NCBI GenBank assembly: GCA_024036415.1
Contig: JAMWET010000765.1
Coordinates: 62,001-126,000, forward strand
Direction of reading: 5' to 3'
Source of the DNA: Prochilodus magdalenae
Taxonomy: Eukaryota; Chordata; Actinopteri; Characiformes; Prochilodontidae
Length of the DNA stretch: 64,000 nt
Numbering within the stretch: the stretch's first letter is position 1; the number at the start of each line of letters is the position of its first letter. The position numbers and the translations under genes are program-made. The notes beneath the pieces were generated by a model. The model was not told the DNA's origin. It saw only the letters and a program-made list of their open reading frames with translations, and did no database searches. This document shows positions 12,641 to 25,244 of the stretch, piece after piece.

Positions 12641-13780
12641 ACAATCTGGACCTCCACTGTCAAATCATTTTTGATGCTATACCAGTTTCTCTGTCACTTT
12701 TAGATTTGTCAGCTCATCTGTTTTTGTGGACACCTCTGAAAACCACCTTTTCTTAGCGTCTAGAAATGATCTGAAAGCTATACATTTGCACAGGACTGGC
12801 ATACTGATTTATTTACTCACATTTATAAGAAATCAAGTCTTTCTATATTAAAAACAGTGATTCTGTTGAACTGTAGCACAAAGGAAAGTCCCCACGATAC
12901 CAGTAACACTCAGGCATGTGAACATGAAACCAAAACTTGAGCATGAACCTTTAATACACAGTCCATGCGGTCCAGCTGTGAGGTACACACTTGTTCAGTA
13001 CTCCAAGGGCATTGGCTTGGTCCCAAAATTGGTAGGGACCCACTTCTTAACCCCACACAAATCCAACAACTGCCCACCTTTACACCAATCCAACAACCAC
13101 AACCCCTAACATCCTCCAATCCAACAACCACACCACCCTTACCCCCATCCAACAGCCATGCTGAACATCCTATAACTTGCCTTAATCCTGACCCCTCCCT
13201 GTAATTCCAAGACATAATGGATCAGAATCGCCTCTACAGATGCGTATATGAGAGCTGTATCATATAATTTCACAGCGATATGGAGACGAGCCAAGAGATA
13301 ACTAAAAATGCTGACGTGTTCACTTCAGGTTCACACACCGTCTTGCACAACACTCAGCTGTGACTGTACTCCTTAATATGACTTCACTCAAAAGACGATG
13401 ACTTTCCCAGATCATTGGATGGAAACACCCAGGACAGACTTCCAGTCCATAACACACACACATTCACAGCTAGGGGAATCAAACCTGAAGTTTGATCAAA
13501 CCTGAAGCCATTGAACATTCTTCGATCCACAGAGTCAAGTCTGTACCGGGAATACATCATAGACGGCATTGCCATCCACAGTAGACAGAGCAGGTGACGT
13601 CTGGCTAGAGGACCGCTAATAAATCACCTAGAAATTATTAGATTGATCAAAACAAAATGAAAAGAATGATATTTTTTGCATTTGAAAGGACAAGTTATCC
13701 AAATGTATCAGTCAGTAATCAGGTGGCATTACTTTAGTACAGTAAAGCAGTTTTAAAAGAACTCTCCTGACTCTGCTGAG
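12641..13780. other. Non-coding sequence
   Basis: There is a C-rich stretch with repeated CCAACAACC-like words at 13040-13160. No gene was seen. Confidence 0.35.
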
Positions 13781-13784
13781 TTAT

Positions 13785-14005
13785 TATTACATCTACGGCA
13801 TTTAGCTGACACTTGTCTCCAGAGCGACTTACAAGGTTAATCATATTACAGGTGGGCCAATGTAGTGTTAGGAGTCTTGCCCAAGGACTCTTATTGGTGT
13901 AGCACAGCACAGTCACCCAGACCGGGAATCGAACCCCAGTCTCCCACAAGGGACGGTAGCTTCCTGGTGAGTAGTGGTGTTATCCATTGTGCCACACCAA
14001 CCACT
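13785..14005 (-). mobile_element. tRNA-derived SINE, minus orientation
   Basis: On the minus strand a tRNA-like head has an A box TGGCACAATGG (13984-13994) and a B box GGTTCGATTCC (13925-13935). A body follows, then a tail with AAGTCGCTCTGG and CAGCTAAATG, which resembles the 3' end of L2 LINEs. Confidence 0.8.
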
Positions 14006-14159
14006 GCTAGGTGCAGACCGGTACCGAAGCCATAAACCATAAACAGAAACAAAGCTCTTTGCAGGAATTTCTGTTAAGAGGTATAGTACAATGCAGATAC
14101 CGAATAATATAGACCTTCCTATGTTAAAATTTGAATTACCTTTTTCGGTTTCGGTTTCA

Positions 14160-14570
14160 TATTCACTTTGAACAATGAGATATTGATAAGTACAATTCTT
14201 ATATCTAGTTGATCTTATCTTAAAATTCTTATTTTGTGATTGTTGTAAGCTAATTTTACCATTATTTCACTTTTTTCCAGATATGATTTTTAGGTGCTTT
14301 TAATGGATTTTTAATTGATTTAAGCTAGTAAGTCAAATTTTCTCACTATACTGTGAAAATATTTGGCCTATTTAAAGCTAAATAAATAAAGTTATCACCA
14401 GTTTAGTAGTTTACTAAAGTCACTTTAAAAGTCAAGTGAAAAACATCTAGAAATAAGCTAAATAATCTTAAAACCAACTCAAAAACTATCATTTCAACTA
14501 GATATGAGACTATTTACTGGCCTGCATATCATTTTTTTTTGTGTAACTGCTGTTTACTGGTATTGTGAAT
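14160..14570. repeat. AT-rich relic related to the MITE at 14902
   Basis: It shares short blocks such as AATGAGATA and CTCACTATACTG, in inverse or diverged form, with the element at 14902-15381. The assignment is weak. Confidence 0.35.
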
Positions 14571-14901
14571 TTTTATTCACTGGTATTGTGAAAACGTTTG
14601 TATTGGTTTTTTGTGGGGACTTTCCTTTATGCATTTTCCTTCCACTGTTAGATAAGAGTCAAACAGAGTGAATCAGAGTGTAGCATATAAAACAGAATAA
14701 TTCAAAGAGCTTAAAGGGCAGTGTGGGGGTGTAGTTAGCGTTATAATGGAGAAAATTAAAATTAAAATCAGTTTGATAGCTTTGGGGTGGGTCAAAAACT
14801 ATGACTATATATTTTTATTAATGACTAAATGACTCAAAAAGAATGTCTTAGTATCTTCGCCTTAGTGTCTCATAGTACGGTGATTCTAAATATTAATTCT
14901 A

Positions 14902-15381
14902 CACTGCAAAAATGAGATAATGGCAAGTAAAATGACCTTCTAGTCGTTATATCTTACATTTCTCATTTTAAGATTCTTGTATTTAACTCCTTTACAGACA
15001 TATTTTTACATTTAAGTTATTTTAGTAAGCCGAGCCTTTTCAATGATAATTGAGAATAATTGTACTTATTTTAAAATATATTTTAACTTATTTTAAGCTA
15101 TATAAATAATTATAAACAATAAAGACAAATAAAAAATAAATGTAATTTCTAAATATAAGTAATTCTGAATTTATAAAGTTATAAATTATTGTACTCATTT
15201 AAAAAAAAAATGAAACAGGCCAAATTATCTGCCAGTATAGTGAGAAATTTTGAATGACTAAAATGACAAAGAAATTGCCTGAATAAAAGTAAAATAATCT
15301 TTAGATTAGTTTACAACCATCTCCAATATATCCACCACATATAAAATCGTTCTACTTACCACGATCTCATTTTCTGGCAGC
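14902..15381. mobile_element. MITE with imperfect terminal inverted repeats of about 33 bp
   Basis: The left end CACTGCAAAAATGAGATAAT matches the reverse complement of the right end (near AAAATGAGATCGTGGTAAGT) over about 33 bp with a few mismatches. The interior is AT-rich and non-coding. No clean target duplication was found. Confidence 0.65.
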
Positions 15382-15999
15382 AAAATGATTATTTTAAGGC
15401 AATCGGCCTTTAGATTTTATCTCTGTGGATCTAACTGTTCAGCTTTTGGTTCTTCATGCCTAAAAATACAGGTACCAAAAGGTTATTTATACGTGATGCC
15501 ACAGAAACCCACTTTCAGTTCCCTAAAGGGGACCCTTTAAATAGCCGGGTCTTGTACACGTGTAAACCCCGCTGTTTTTTTGGTCTGAACTGGGGTTGCC
15601 AAATCTGTATGGTACAGTCCGTTACAATGAACCATGAGGTTGATGATGCAAGTGTTGGTTTTTTACTCCTTATAAGCACAGGTTAAAGTGTCCTTGCTAA
15701 GTGGATGCACCTACAGACGTGACAGATATAGATGAGGTTGGAAAATGCTGGAGCATTCATTCACAGATCCACCCACTGAGAGGTTTCTCAGGGAACTAGG
15801 CTGGGGCAATGTATGTATGGCGCGGCTGTGGCCAGCCACAGCTGGTTGATACTAAAGCCCTACAAGGTGTGCAATGACTGTCCGTCGGTTAACAGCAGAA
15901 CATAGCTCCAATAAACCTGCAGGAGCACAAGTGATTCCTGATTACGTTACCTGACCAGGTGTTCTCCTGCCATGCTGGAATAAGAAGATTAGCAGCCAT
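15382..15999. other. Non-coding sequence
   Basis: No recognised gene or element. Confidence 0.35.
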
Positions 16000-16300
16000 G
16001 TCGGCCCCCTCTGTGGACAGCCCTGCTCAACAGCACTGATGCTGCAATGCTCCAACCACTTCTCCTTAATTATCCAAAGCCCTGAGGGATCTCAGAGAGA
16101 CAAGAGCGGTCATCATGATTAGGTATTCCAGCTCATCATTGGGAGTCATTTCCATGCTCAAGAGCACTAAAAGCTAATCATCTGGGATTGGAATCATTAG
16201 ATTAATGTTTTTCCTCCAGAGCTTGGAAACAGCATGTATCCTCTCTGATCTCTGATTAAAATAAGAGACCTGATTTACATCTGTACACATTTCAATTATA
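16000..16300. promoter_or_regulatory. Candidate conserved non-coding element
   Basis: This is a repeat-free stretch with several ATTA and TAAT homeodomain cores (for example AGCTAATCATCTGGGATTGG and ATTAGATTAATG). Conservation could not be tested here. Confidence 0.35.
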
Positions 16301-17040
16301 TTAATATAAGAGGGTTTGTGCATTTATATGTCAGACTGATACAGAAATGTATTGTATATATGATCTAACACTCAGCATCATTTATGTACACTATGCATAA
16401 AATGACTCCTATAACGCTTCCATTTTTTTTCATACTGACACAGAATTTGTGGTCCCCATTTGCTGCATTAACATTTATGCTCTTATGGGAAGATTGCTAT
16501 GAGCATTTGATTGTATTCAGCCAGAACAGCATTACTGAGGTCAGGTACTGATGATTATTTCTGGATCCCAAATGCCAATCCAAATCATCTTGAAGGTACT
16601 GGATGGACCTCTACTGCTCAACACTTCCCAAAGACGGGAATGCTTCATACGTCGATCCAATGCATAGCACCAGACATGGTGAACTTAGGCTCCACTATAG
16701 AGCATTCTGCTGTACTGGCAGTGCTTCTAGGGCTTCTATGGAGCTTATTAGGGCTGTATCCCAGTAGTCAGGTATTCGTTTTTAATTTTGGGATCTGGAA
16801 TATGCACTTTCCCTCCCTGTTCAGATAAAATCTGACCTACAAAATACACTCCAGCGCTCACTCACACAGTCCCACTTCTGTTCAGGTTGGCGGCAGTTAA
16901 AGAAAGACACAAGCCCAGTCACAGACCCTGTAAATCTTTTCACCTTTGTGGAGACCCTTGACTAGACTGTGGACTAGACTATATATCTTCATGTTCCGGT
17001 TGTTAGCTGTTTTATGTGCTATCCAGCTAAAGCTAACATA
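16301..17040. other. Non-coding sequence
   Basis: The frame at 16511-16828 has no domain. No repeat was recognised. Confidence 0.35.
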
Positions 17041-17801
17041 CACATGTGGACAAAATTGTTGGTACCCCTCGGTTAATGAAAGAAAAACCCACAGCGGTAA
17101 CAGAAATAACTTTAATCTGACAAAAGTAATAATAAATAAAAATTCTATGAAAATGAACAAATGAAAGTCAGATATTGCTTTTCAACCATGCTACAACAAA
17201 TAAAAATAAACACCTGAAACAGGCCTGGACAGAAATGATGGTACCCCTGAAAAATGTGACCAAAGGGACATGTTATATCAAGGTGTGTTCACTAATGAGC
17301 ATCACAGGTGTCTACAGTCTTGTAATCAGTCAGTGGGCCTATATATAGGGCTACAGGTAGTCACTGTGCTGTTTGGTGACAAGGTGTGTACCACACTCAA
17401 CATGGACCAGAGGAAGCAAAGGAAAGAGTTGTCTCAAGACAATAGAAAGAAAATTATAGACAAGCATGTTAAAGGTAAAGGTTATAAGACCATCTTCAAG
17501 CAGCTTGATGTTCCTGTGACTACAGTTGCATATATTATTCAGAAATTTAAGATCCATGGGACTGTAGCCAACCTCCCTGGACGTGGACGCAGGAGGAAAA
17601 TCGATGACAAATTAAAGAGACGGATAATGCGAATGGTAACAAAAGAGCCGAGAAAAACCTCTAAAGAGATTAAAGGTGAACTTCAAGCTCAAGGAACATC
17701 AGTGTCAGATCACACCATCCGTTGATGATTGAGCCAAAGTGGACTTAATGGGAGACGACCAAGGAGGACACCATTGTTAAAAACAAAACATAAAAAAGCC
17801 A
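17041..17801 (+). pseudogene. Tc1-like transposase pseudogene, 3' truncated
   Basis: It begins with a Tc1-type terminal sequence (GGACAAAATTGTTGGTACCC) after a TA. The transposase ATG is at 17402. The paired helix-turn-helix DNA-binding region (from about 17440) and the basic GRPR-like motif (GRGRRRK) are intact. Two adjacent TGA codons at 17724-17729 stop it, although similarity continues in the same frame to about 17801, where it ends abruptly. The whole catalytic domain is missing, so the element cannot move itself. It is the youngest-looking Tc1 piece in the window. Confidence 0.9.
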
Positions 17802-18639
17802 CGTGTGTAGCTAACCATAGGTAGATGGTCAGCTCTCTTCATCAGCCCATTTCTGAACGACAAACTTAAAACTGAAACAGGAAGACGTGGCTTCATAGCA
17901 AGAAACACCCTAAAAACCCCACGGACTATATTGAGTTTCTGCAAAGGGCCAGTTTGGCTTTGCCAGTAGATGCTAACGCTGGCTAGGTTCACTTAGCAAG
18001 TGTGTTATTTATTTAATAAATGTATATACACATTATGTATATGTGTATTTGGGCCAGCCCTAAAGATTAGCTGAGCTCTGCTTCTGTCAGCAGTGGTAGC
18101 TCAGTTCACTGATTGAATGGGAAGTGTGGGCACCTTTTGTACATACTGTGCCATTTAGGTTTTCAGATCGACTAGAGGCCAACTAAGAGCCCTTAAAGGG
18201 GAATTCCAGCATTTGTTTCTGCCTGATCCATTCACTGAAATGTATAGTCATTTAGAGAGGTCTGATGTGAAATGGTCTACTGTGGAGGTACTTACCAGCT
18301 CAAACATCATTAGAGTGGTGGTGATGGGAACCAAGGGTCACTATATCTGCAACACAAATACAGAGATTGAGTACGATTAACTATATACATACACACCCAC
18401 ACAGTGCTGTGTCTCATTTGTACTGTACTGATGGTAATACAGTGGAAATTAATAATAATTTTTTTATTAAATCTATTTAACCAGGTTAATCCCATTCTTC
18501 CTGGTTATATCTTTTATAGGATAATGGCAGCAACACAACACTTCCACAGTTCACACAAGAACATATTAAAAACAGTTTAATAAAACATCTACACAAAAAC
18601 AGCCTGGACTCAATAGATCTCACCATGGGCTTAACTATT
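17802..18639. other. Non-coding sequence
   Basis: No gene was seen. An A/T-rich repeat-like block lies at 18440-18500. Confidence 0.35.
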
Positions 18640-19060
18640 AACGTCTCAGCATGGAGCTGTAGAGGTTCCTAATGGTGTCCTGTGATAATCCATCCCATGC
18701 ATCTTAAATATTCCCACACAGTTCCTGCAGATGGTGCGGTGGGGTGGTGGTGGACGCGTGACAACAAACTGTTCATCTTGACGCTGACCACGGTGCCTCC
18801 ACAAATGGTCGTCTCCACCAAGACAAACGCGAAAATCGTCACTGAAGATGACCCGCTGAGTCACTCCATGACAGTCTGGCTTGACACCACTGCAGTCTTT
18901 GGTGACGGTGACGTGGTGTTAAGGACAGTTGTCGTAACAGTCTGCATGCCTGTAGTCCTGCGTGGAGCAGCCGTCTCCCAATGGTGCTAATTGAAGGCAT
19001 TGTTGCTTGCTGAATGTCCACAATTGTGGCTGTTGGGTCAGTCAGGTACAACAGAGGCAT
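18640..19060 (-). mobile_element. Tc1-like transposon relic (family A)
   Basis: Minus-strand frames read DPTATIVDIQQATMPSIST and GRRLLHAGLQACRLLRQLSL, the N-terminal DNA-binding part, and VIFSDDFRVCLGGDD with the first catalytic D. Frames are broken and the middle of the gene is deleted. Confidence 0.88.
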
Positions 19061-20524
19061 TCAGGTACAACACATATCCATAGTCAATAACAGGTGAAAG
19101 GTAGATTTCTCCACCTTTCACAAAAAAGGAAAAGCTAGCCATTACATTAAAAGCGTCAATCTCTTTATTAAACACTGGATGTGTAATTTAAATGACAAGT
19201 TATCATTAATTACAAACTAAAATATATAAATAGCAAATATTGATATATCTCCAAATGTCTGGTTCCAGGCCGCTGTGAACATTCTGACTTGGTAAGCTTT
19301 TCTTAGAACAAAGAATTTCACATCAAACCAATGGAGTTCCCCGTAATGACACCACATGAGGCAGTTAAAGAGTTAAAAAAATAAAAGGGTCTTTCTTTCA
19401 ACATCTGTATATGAACCACTGAATCATCGGACGCCTCATATCGCCCAGTCCGACTATCTACCCCAGATCAATAATTCACCTGGGAAGGAATACGTCAAAA
19501 CAGTTATCAGAGTGACTCCAGGGCACCATTGATACCAGCCCTGTCCGATAACGAGCAGAGTCCATATTTACAATAACCTTAAAGTAGTACTGCAGTTTCT
19601 GGGTTAGTCTGGCTCAGAAACAGCACAGACAGAAACCGCAGGCTGTTGAGAAATCAGATCCTGGATCATCACGAAACACTTTACCAACACAGAGCCAGAT
19701 GTGCCACAGCAGGGACTGCTTTCTATTACACTGCAAGACACACGTGAAAGAACTGCCTGAGGTGGAAGACTGTCTGTAGCAAGCACCCTCCTACACATGC
19801 TGTAAATCTCTGAGCAATAACGCAGTGGTGAGAAAGTCCCTAGCACTCCTTCCCCCGGGTTCTTAGACGGTGCTGGGGAGTTACTTGCCGTTTGCATCAG
19901 CGTCTGAATTCAAATTAGGAAGTGTCTAACCCGGCAGGTTAAGAGAGATTAGCTACTTCCTCCTGAGTAATGCAGGGACAGGCAGGCCAAATCCTCTTTC
20001 CTAGAAGCGAGCTCCAATTGTTTAACTGGGCTAAGAGTATCCACAGTCGGTGCTTATTAGACGTGCTGTCGGAAAAACTCGCGTGGGTCACAGGAGTCAG
20101 TCTACGTGATGGCCTCCGTGTGGAGCTGTGATAAGTAGGATAAGAGGCCATTAGCAAAGTGCTATCTGGCAGCAGCTAACAGTCTTAATACACACTTACC
20201 AGGCACTTTATTAGACACACCTACCTTGATAATACAGCTTGCAGGTGCATGGTTAAGACTTTGTCAATGCATCCTGTAAAGTGAAACACATACACACACA
20301 CACACACAACTATGCAGATGCACACATACTAGAGAGCAGTTGGGTGTTAGGTGTCTATCTTGAAGGCACTTCAGGACTGTCCTGTTAGTTCAGAGAATTG
20401 AATCCTTCTGGTCACAAGGCTGACCCCCTAACTCCCAACACATGACTGCCCAGAGCTCCCTGACAATTCAGGGGATCCCTGAAAATAAAGGTACGCTGTT
20501 TAGTATGGGATACACTCACTGACA
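19061..20524. other. Non-coding sequence
   Basis: No gene is supported. There is a short CA run near 20290-20306. The frames at 19604-20157 have no domain. Confidence 0.35.
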
Positions 20525-20965
20525 TCCAGAAGGAAGTGTGGGACTGCAATGCTATTGAGAAGCTAGATAAAGGTTACCAGGAACAATAAACGATTTTTGC
20601 TAAGCCAAATGACGTGTTTGATAAGCCAACATGCCAGACGTCTATAGTTATAGAGGTTCCTAATATTGCAGATTGTGAGGTAGGGGTGGAGGTAGGGGGA
20701 CAACAGGCCCTCTGATCATGTTATGTGCGACAACAAACCGTTCATCTTGGTGCTGACCATGGTGCCTCCACACGTGGTGTTAAGGTCAGTTGTCATAGAG
20801 GTCTGAGTGCATGTAGCCCTGTCTGCTAGCACCAACAGGCTGGCCTCTGCTTACATCACATGTGCGGTTGAGTGTGAAACTTGAATCATACGCACATCTA
20901 ACAATGTCAAACCTACCCACCAAGTTTCATTTATGTTGGTTGATTCCTTCTGGGTGCAGCTATGT
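20525..20965 (-). mobile_element. Tc1-like transposon relic (family A), deleted inside
   Basis: It starts with GAAGGAAGTGTGGGACTGCA, as at 25259 and 62808, and ends after CCTACCCACCAAGTTTCA. At least two internal deletions leave only scraps of the transposase. Confidence 0.85.
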
Positions 20966-22590
20966 TTTTGACAAGTATATATCATTGCTGTCCAAAGAAA
21001 AAACTAGTATCTCCAAAATGAGTCAATGGAACCAGACATCTTAGCAAGCACTTTTGTGCCATTTCTGTTGCACCAGTCATCATCATCTCAGCGAGTGTAA
21101 ATACCAGCTGCTATTGTCAAATAATGTATAAAAATCAAAATGGACAAAAATACAGATACATGTGTTTCATTGGACAGCGACGATATGCTTTAGAACAAAT
21201 TCAAGAAATTCAAATACACCCACCCAACTGGTCCTTCCTAACCTAGCATCTGTATCTACACCTCAGAAAAACTTGCTAATATGCCATAGCATACTTCCAA
21301 TCTGAAATTTTGCCCAGTTGGGCAAAAGACTGGTGGATACAGTGAATTATAACTGTAACTGTAAGACCTACCAAACTAGAAAAGAGCACTTCCAGAAGAA
21401 GGGCCAAATTGTTGAGTCAGCAGTCAGCCAGTGCTGAGTAGCCAGCCAACATGGGGCCCCTCCAAATACCTGGGGTTACTTGGCACACAGTCTTGTGACC
21501 CCACTTGTTTTCTAACATCCCAACATTCCACAAAAAGGACAAACCATCTACTATTATTACAGTACACAGTAACACTGAGAATAGTGAGCTGTGTCTCAGG
21601 TATGTAGAAATTTGGCTCTGTGTGTCCTGCATGTGGGATGAAGCTGTTTTTAAGTCTTGTGGTCAGTTCTTCTTCTGCTGCGGTAACTCCCTTCTTCAAA
21701 CCCTGGAGGGGGAATATCAGTTTATAGCCAGTGTGGTTTAGGTCTTGTGTAACTGCCCTGGCTTTACTTCCTTAGCACAGTTGAAGAATATGTAGGCCAT
21801 GTTAAGCAAAACCTTTCAGCTGGATCTGCTCGTGTGTTTCAGGTACCAATCAGGAAAAACTGAACATAAACAGACAGAACCAGCTTTATATATAGAGGCA
21901 ACAGGACTGTATGAACCCCAGCCAATCACTTCATTAGGGCCGAATTAAATAATTGGATGGTCTACCTGCCCACGTGTAGCTGCTCTGAGTGAGCTAGCTG
22001 TGTGTGTCTGGTATGTAATCTGTCTACATTGAAGTTCTGAGCTGTGCAGGTTGATGGTATGGGGGCGTCTCCGTGCTGCACTGTAAGTGGCTTTAACTAA
22101 GAGCCTGAATACGGGGGGTTGGGTTTAGGTTCTAGCGAGGGGGCAGCAGTAAGTGCTGCTGTGGTTCTGCTGGGTACTAACAGCTTTAACAGCCATTTCT
22201 CTGCAATTTTCTACAAGGGTGTAAATGCAGAACACAGCCCCTATTACTTGAAGATGAGACTTTAAGATTATAAGTCACAACACTTCTTTTAATATTTTGC
22301 TGATTTCCCCTCAAATTCTAATGTCAATTTATCATCACTGTCCATGTATCTCCATTTGTCTACTAGCTAGCAAGTTCTGATTAGAGCCGCTACAAGTAAT
22401 AGATAGTAAAGAAACTAAAGGGTTGAAGTGTTTGGGTGACCTTGCACTGCATCTGCCAGACCAGTGATCATTTTGCATAGCACCTTTGAAATGAATACAG
22501 TGGGCTCTACGCTCTAAGGGACTCAGCTAGCTACATAACTGGTGATGCCCACTTGTGGCATTACATGTGACGAACTCAGTAAGCATTCAG
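20966..22590. other. Non-coding sequence
   Basis: No gene was recognised. The overlapping frames at 21417-21741 occur on both strands and have no domain. Confidence 0.35.
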
Positions 22591-22747
22591 CAGAGGTAGG
22601 TACGGACTACATCAAGTCCAGTAGAACCTACTCCAGTAGAAGTACCTGAGTAAAGGTAACTTGAGTAAAGGTACTTGAAAACACTCAGGAGAGAACAAAC
22701 TGAACTACACATACCTGAGTAGATGGAACTAGTTACTTCCACCTCTG
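22591..22747. mobile_element. hAT-type MITE with 8-bp target site duplication
   Basis: The ends are CAGAGGT and ACCTCTG (perfect 7-bp inverted repeats, extending imperfectly to about 15 bp), with GCATTCAG duplicated on both sides (22583-22590 and 22748-22755). An 8-bp duplication and a CAG-type end are hallmarks of hAT elements. The 157-bp interior has repeated AGTACCTGAGTAAAGGTA words and no coding capacity. Confidence 0.9.
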
Positions 22748-22755
22748 GCATTCAG

Positions 22756-23381
22756 CCACTCTGGAACACTGAAAAGGGACACATTTGTCTGTTGAGTTTT
22801 AACATCTGCTTGGGCTAACTTCTGCCAAAACCGTCTCCCTGGTGGACCAGTTCATGCATTTCTTTGGGTTCTTCTCATAAGTCTTTCTCTGGTCTCCTTG
22901 TACTGAGTCGTTTTTGTGTATACCACACTATGAGGCAACAAGTATGTGAGGCCACATGCAATAAAACATACAACAAATCACAAAGAAACCACATTATTTG
23001 CAATAGAGGCTTCTGCTTTTGCTGGCCAAGCAGAAAACTAAGAGAAATACACGTACTGCTTCTCAGCCAAAATGCGGAACCACCAGCAAAACCATCAGCA
23101 CTGAAATGACAGCCCACAAACAGTCACACTGTGACACTCTGTGTGGTCCTTTGTAATGTGCTGCACCATGGGGTCTACAAAAGGACATTTCGTTCCAGTG
23201 CATGTTATCAGTTATTTTGGGACAATAAAACACACTTGACTTGTCCTGAGTTAGAGACCACATCTTTAAGTCTTGACTTCACGGTCATTGAGTACAAGCT
23301 ATTCACTTTTTTAGCATCAGAAAATAAGCAAAAACATTTAACCCTAAAGTACACAGACATTCCAGAGGTCATTAGAATGAT
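22756..23381. other. Non-coding sequence
   Basis: It includes ACAATAAAACACACTTGACT at 23222, which resembles a retroelement 3' tail. No gene was seen. Confidence 0.35.
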
Positions 23382-23383
23382 TA

Positions 23384-24072
23384 TGAAGGGGTGTTCCCTC
23401 AGGGGACGGCTTGGGAACGCCCTCACCTGTATAAGCTGGGAAGTGTTATCTTGTGAGTGAGGTTGAACACTGGTCAGCGTGCTCAACAAGGCATGATCAG
23501 GGGTGCCAGACGGATGGGAAGTTGTGCGGACATATAACATCCCTCGAGCCACAGTGTCACATGTGTACTGGGATTACGTCATACAGCGCATTACCACCCA
23601 CTGTGGACAGTGCAGTGGCCGACCACAGGTGTTTAATGATGCTGACTGGCGACGTCTGGATAGAACTGTCCGTGTGAAAAGACAAGCGTCTCTGACAGAA
23701 ACCACATCCGCATTTAATGCCAGAGCCCCACACACATACCCCGCAGGTCGGTGCAGTGTTCTCTACTACGTTTCACTGCTTGGTGATCATTTACAGCCCT
23801 TCATGTACCCTGCAGTGATGAGATATTCTAGCACGATAATGCACCATGCCATCAGGCCCAAGTTGTCCAGAACTGGTTTGAGGAGCATCTGGAGAGTTCT
23901 GATGAAGAGTGTGGCCTGCACATTCACTTGACATGAGCCCAGTCCGTGTTCAATCTCTAATAATTCCCATCTCGTCATGAGCTCAGTGTTCAACCGCACT
24001 CACAAGATAACACCTCACAGCTTCTACAGGTGTGGCCTTTCCCAAGCCGTCCCCTGAGGTACTGCCCCTTCA
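23384..24072 (+). mobile_element. Tc1-like element (689 bp) with terminal inverted repeats and TA duplication
   Basis: Both ends carry TGAAGGGG and then CCTCAGGGGACGGCTTGGGA in inverted orientation (about 35 bp, few mismatches). TA flanks it at 23382-23383 and 24073-24074. The interior holds transposase scraps: RATVSHVYWDY and NDADWRRLDR from the DNA-binding half, and a decayed QNWFEEH-type stretch near the end. It is deleted and frameshifted, so it is non-autonomous. Confidence 0.9.
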
Positions 24073-24074
24073 TA

Positions 24075-24489
24075 ACTAATTGGCATAGAGCTATCACATG
24101 ACTTTTGGTATGTCAGTGTATACAAAGATTTCAACAATAAAAGATTTTAGTGTTTGGTGTCCACCCTTTACCTTTAATACAGCTCACATGGGCTCGCAAC
24201 CTGCAGGGCTGTTTCTCCACGTGTCCTTTGTGTTCCTGTTTCCTTCTCTCATTAGCCATTTCCTGCCAGCTATACACCCTTAAGGCCCACAGCTCTGACC
24301 TGTCTTCTCACAGTGGCACCTTACATTCTCCAGGGTTTTAAAGCAGAAGCTTTGAATAGTTAGAATCATTTTTAATCAACTCCAGTTTTGTATTCTGCTT
24401 TAACCACAGATCCAATGTAGAAGCACTACTAAGATGTAGAGTTTTAATTAAACCCTGAGTTAAAGAGAAAGATGTGTTCAGGTGTGTAT
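24075..24489. other. Non-coding sequence
   Basis: No gene or clear repeat was seen. Confidence 0.35.
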
Positions 24490-24800
24490 TAATTCTGTAC
24501 TTTCCTGAAGCTGTGCAGAAAGTACACCTGTACAGCTGAGATCACCAGCTGGAATATAAGGAGAGACGTTCTGTAAACAGGTTCTAGGTTATTTAGAGCC
24601 TTATAGAGCAGTAACCGAACATTAAAAGTCTACTCTAACAGATACAGACAGCCTGAGATAGAGAAGGCTGAACTTTAGTGATCCAGTATTTCTGAAACAA
24701 TAAAAAGGTACTTTAGTGACTGTGTTTACATGCGGGACAAAACAGAGCTCAGAGTCTGATATCACATCCAGGTTTCCTACTTCAGGTTTGATACACATGA
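24490..24800 (-). mobile_element. LINE (L2/CR1-like) reverse transcriptase C-terminal relic
   Basis: On the minus strand the sequence reads GNLDVISDSELCFVPHVNTV, which resembles the RNLGVIFDSDLSFEPHV motif of fish L2/CR1-type ORF2, followed by diverged sequence with stops. Confidence 0.6.
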
Positions 24801-25244
24801 AAACAATGTCAGAAAAAGAATAACTACCAAGCAGCTGGCCTGCACCATTTACCTATTACACTAAGTTTATTCTGTATATTCATTTGTAGGTGTTTCATAA
24901 GGTTGGCTGCTGGGTACATGGCCTAAATTCCATTTCTACCATAGTTAGGTAATATTCTGATTTCCTAACATTTCCTTTTATGCTGCATTAAAGTTCTGAC
25001 CTGCAAGCACTGATAACCTGTGAGTCACTCATTAGACGGTGCATTACGACATCCCAAAACTTGGCAGGAGACACCACTATCAGATCAGTCTGACAGTCCT
25101 GTCTCAGAGCCATACCTAGAAAACTGTTGCAGTCTGACTGAATCAGCTCTGAGTGCCACTGACAGACTAAAGCTTTACACTGAGAATGCAGAGCAGTGGT
25201 GCTTAAGCCAGCCCTCAGGAGCCACATACACTCATCATGTAAAG
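24801..25244. other. Non-coding sequence
   Basis: No gene was seen. Its right end borders the Tc1 relic. Confidence 0.35.
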
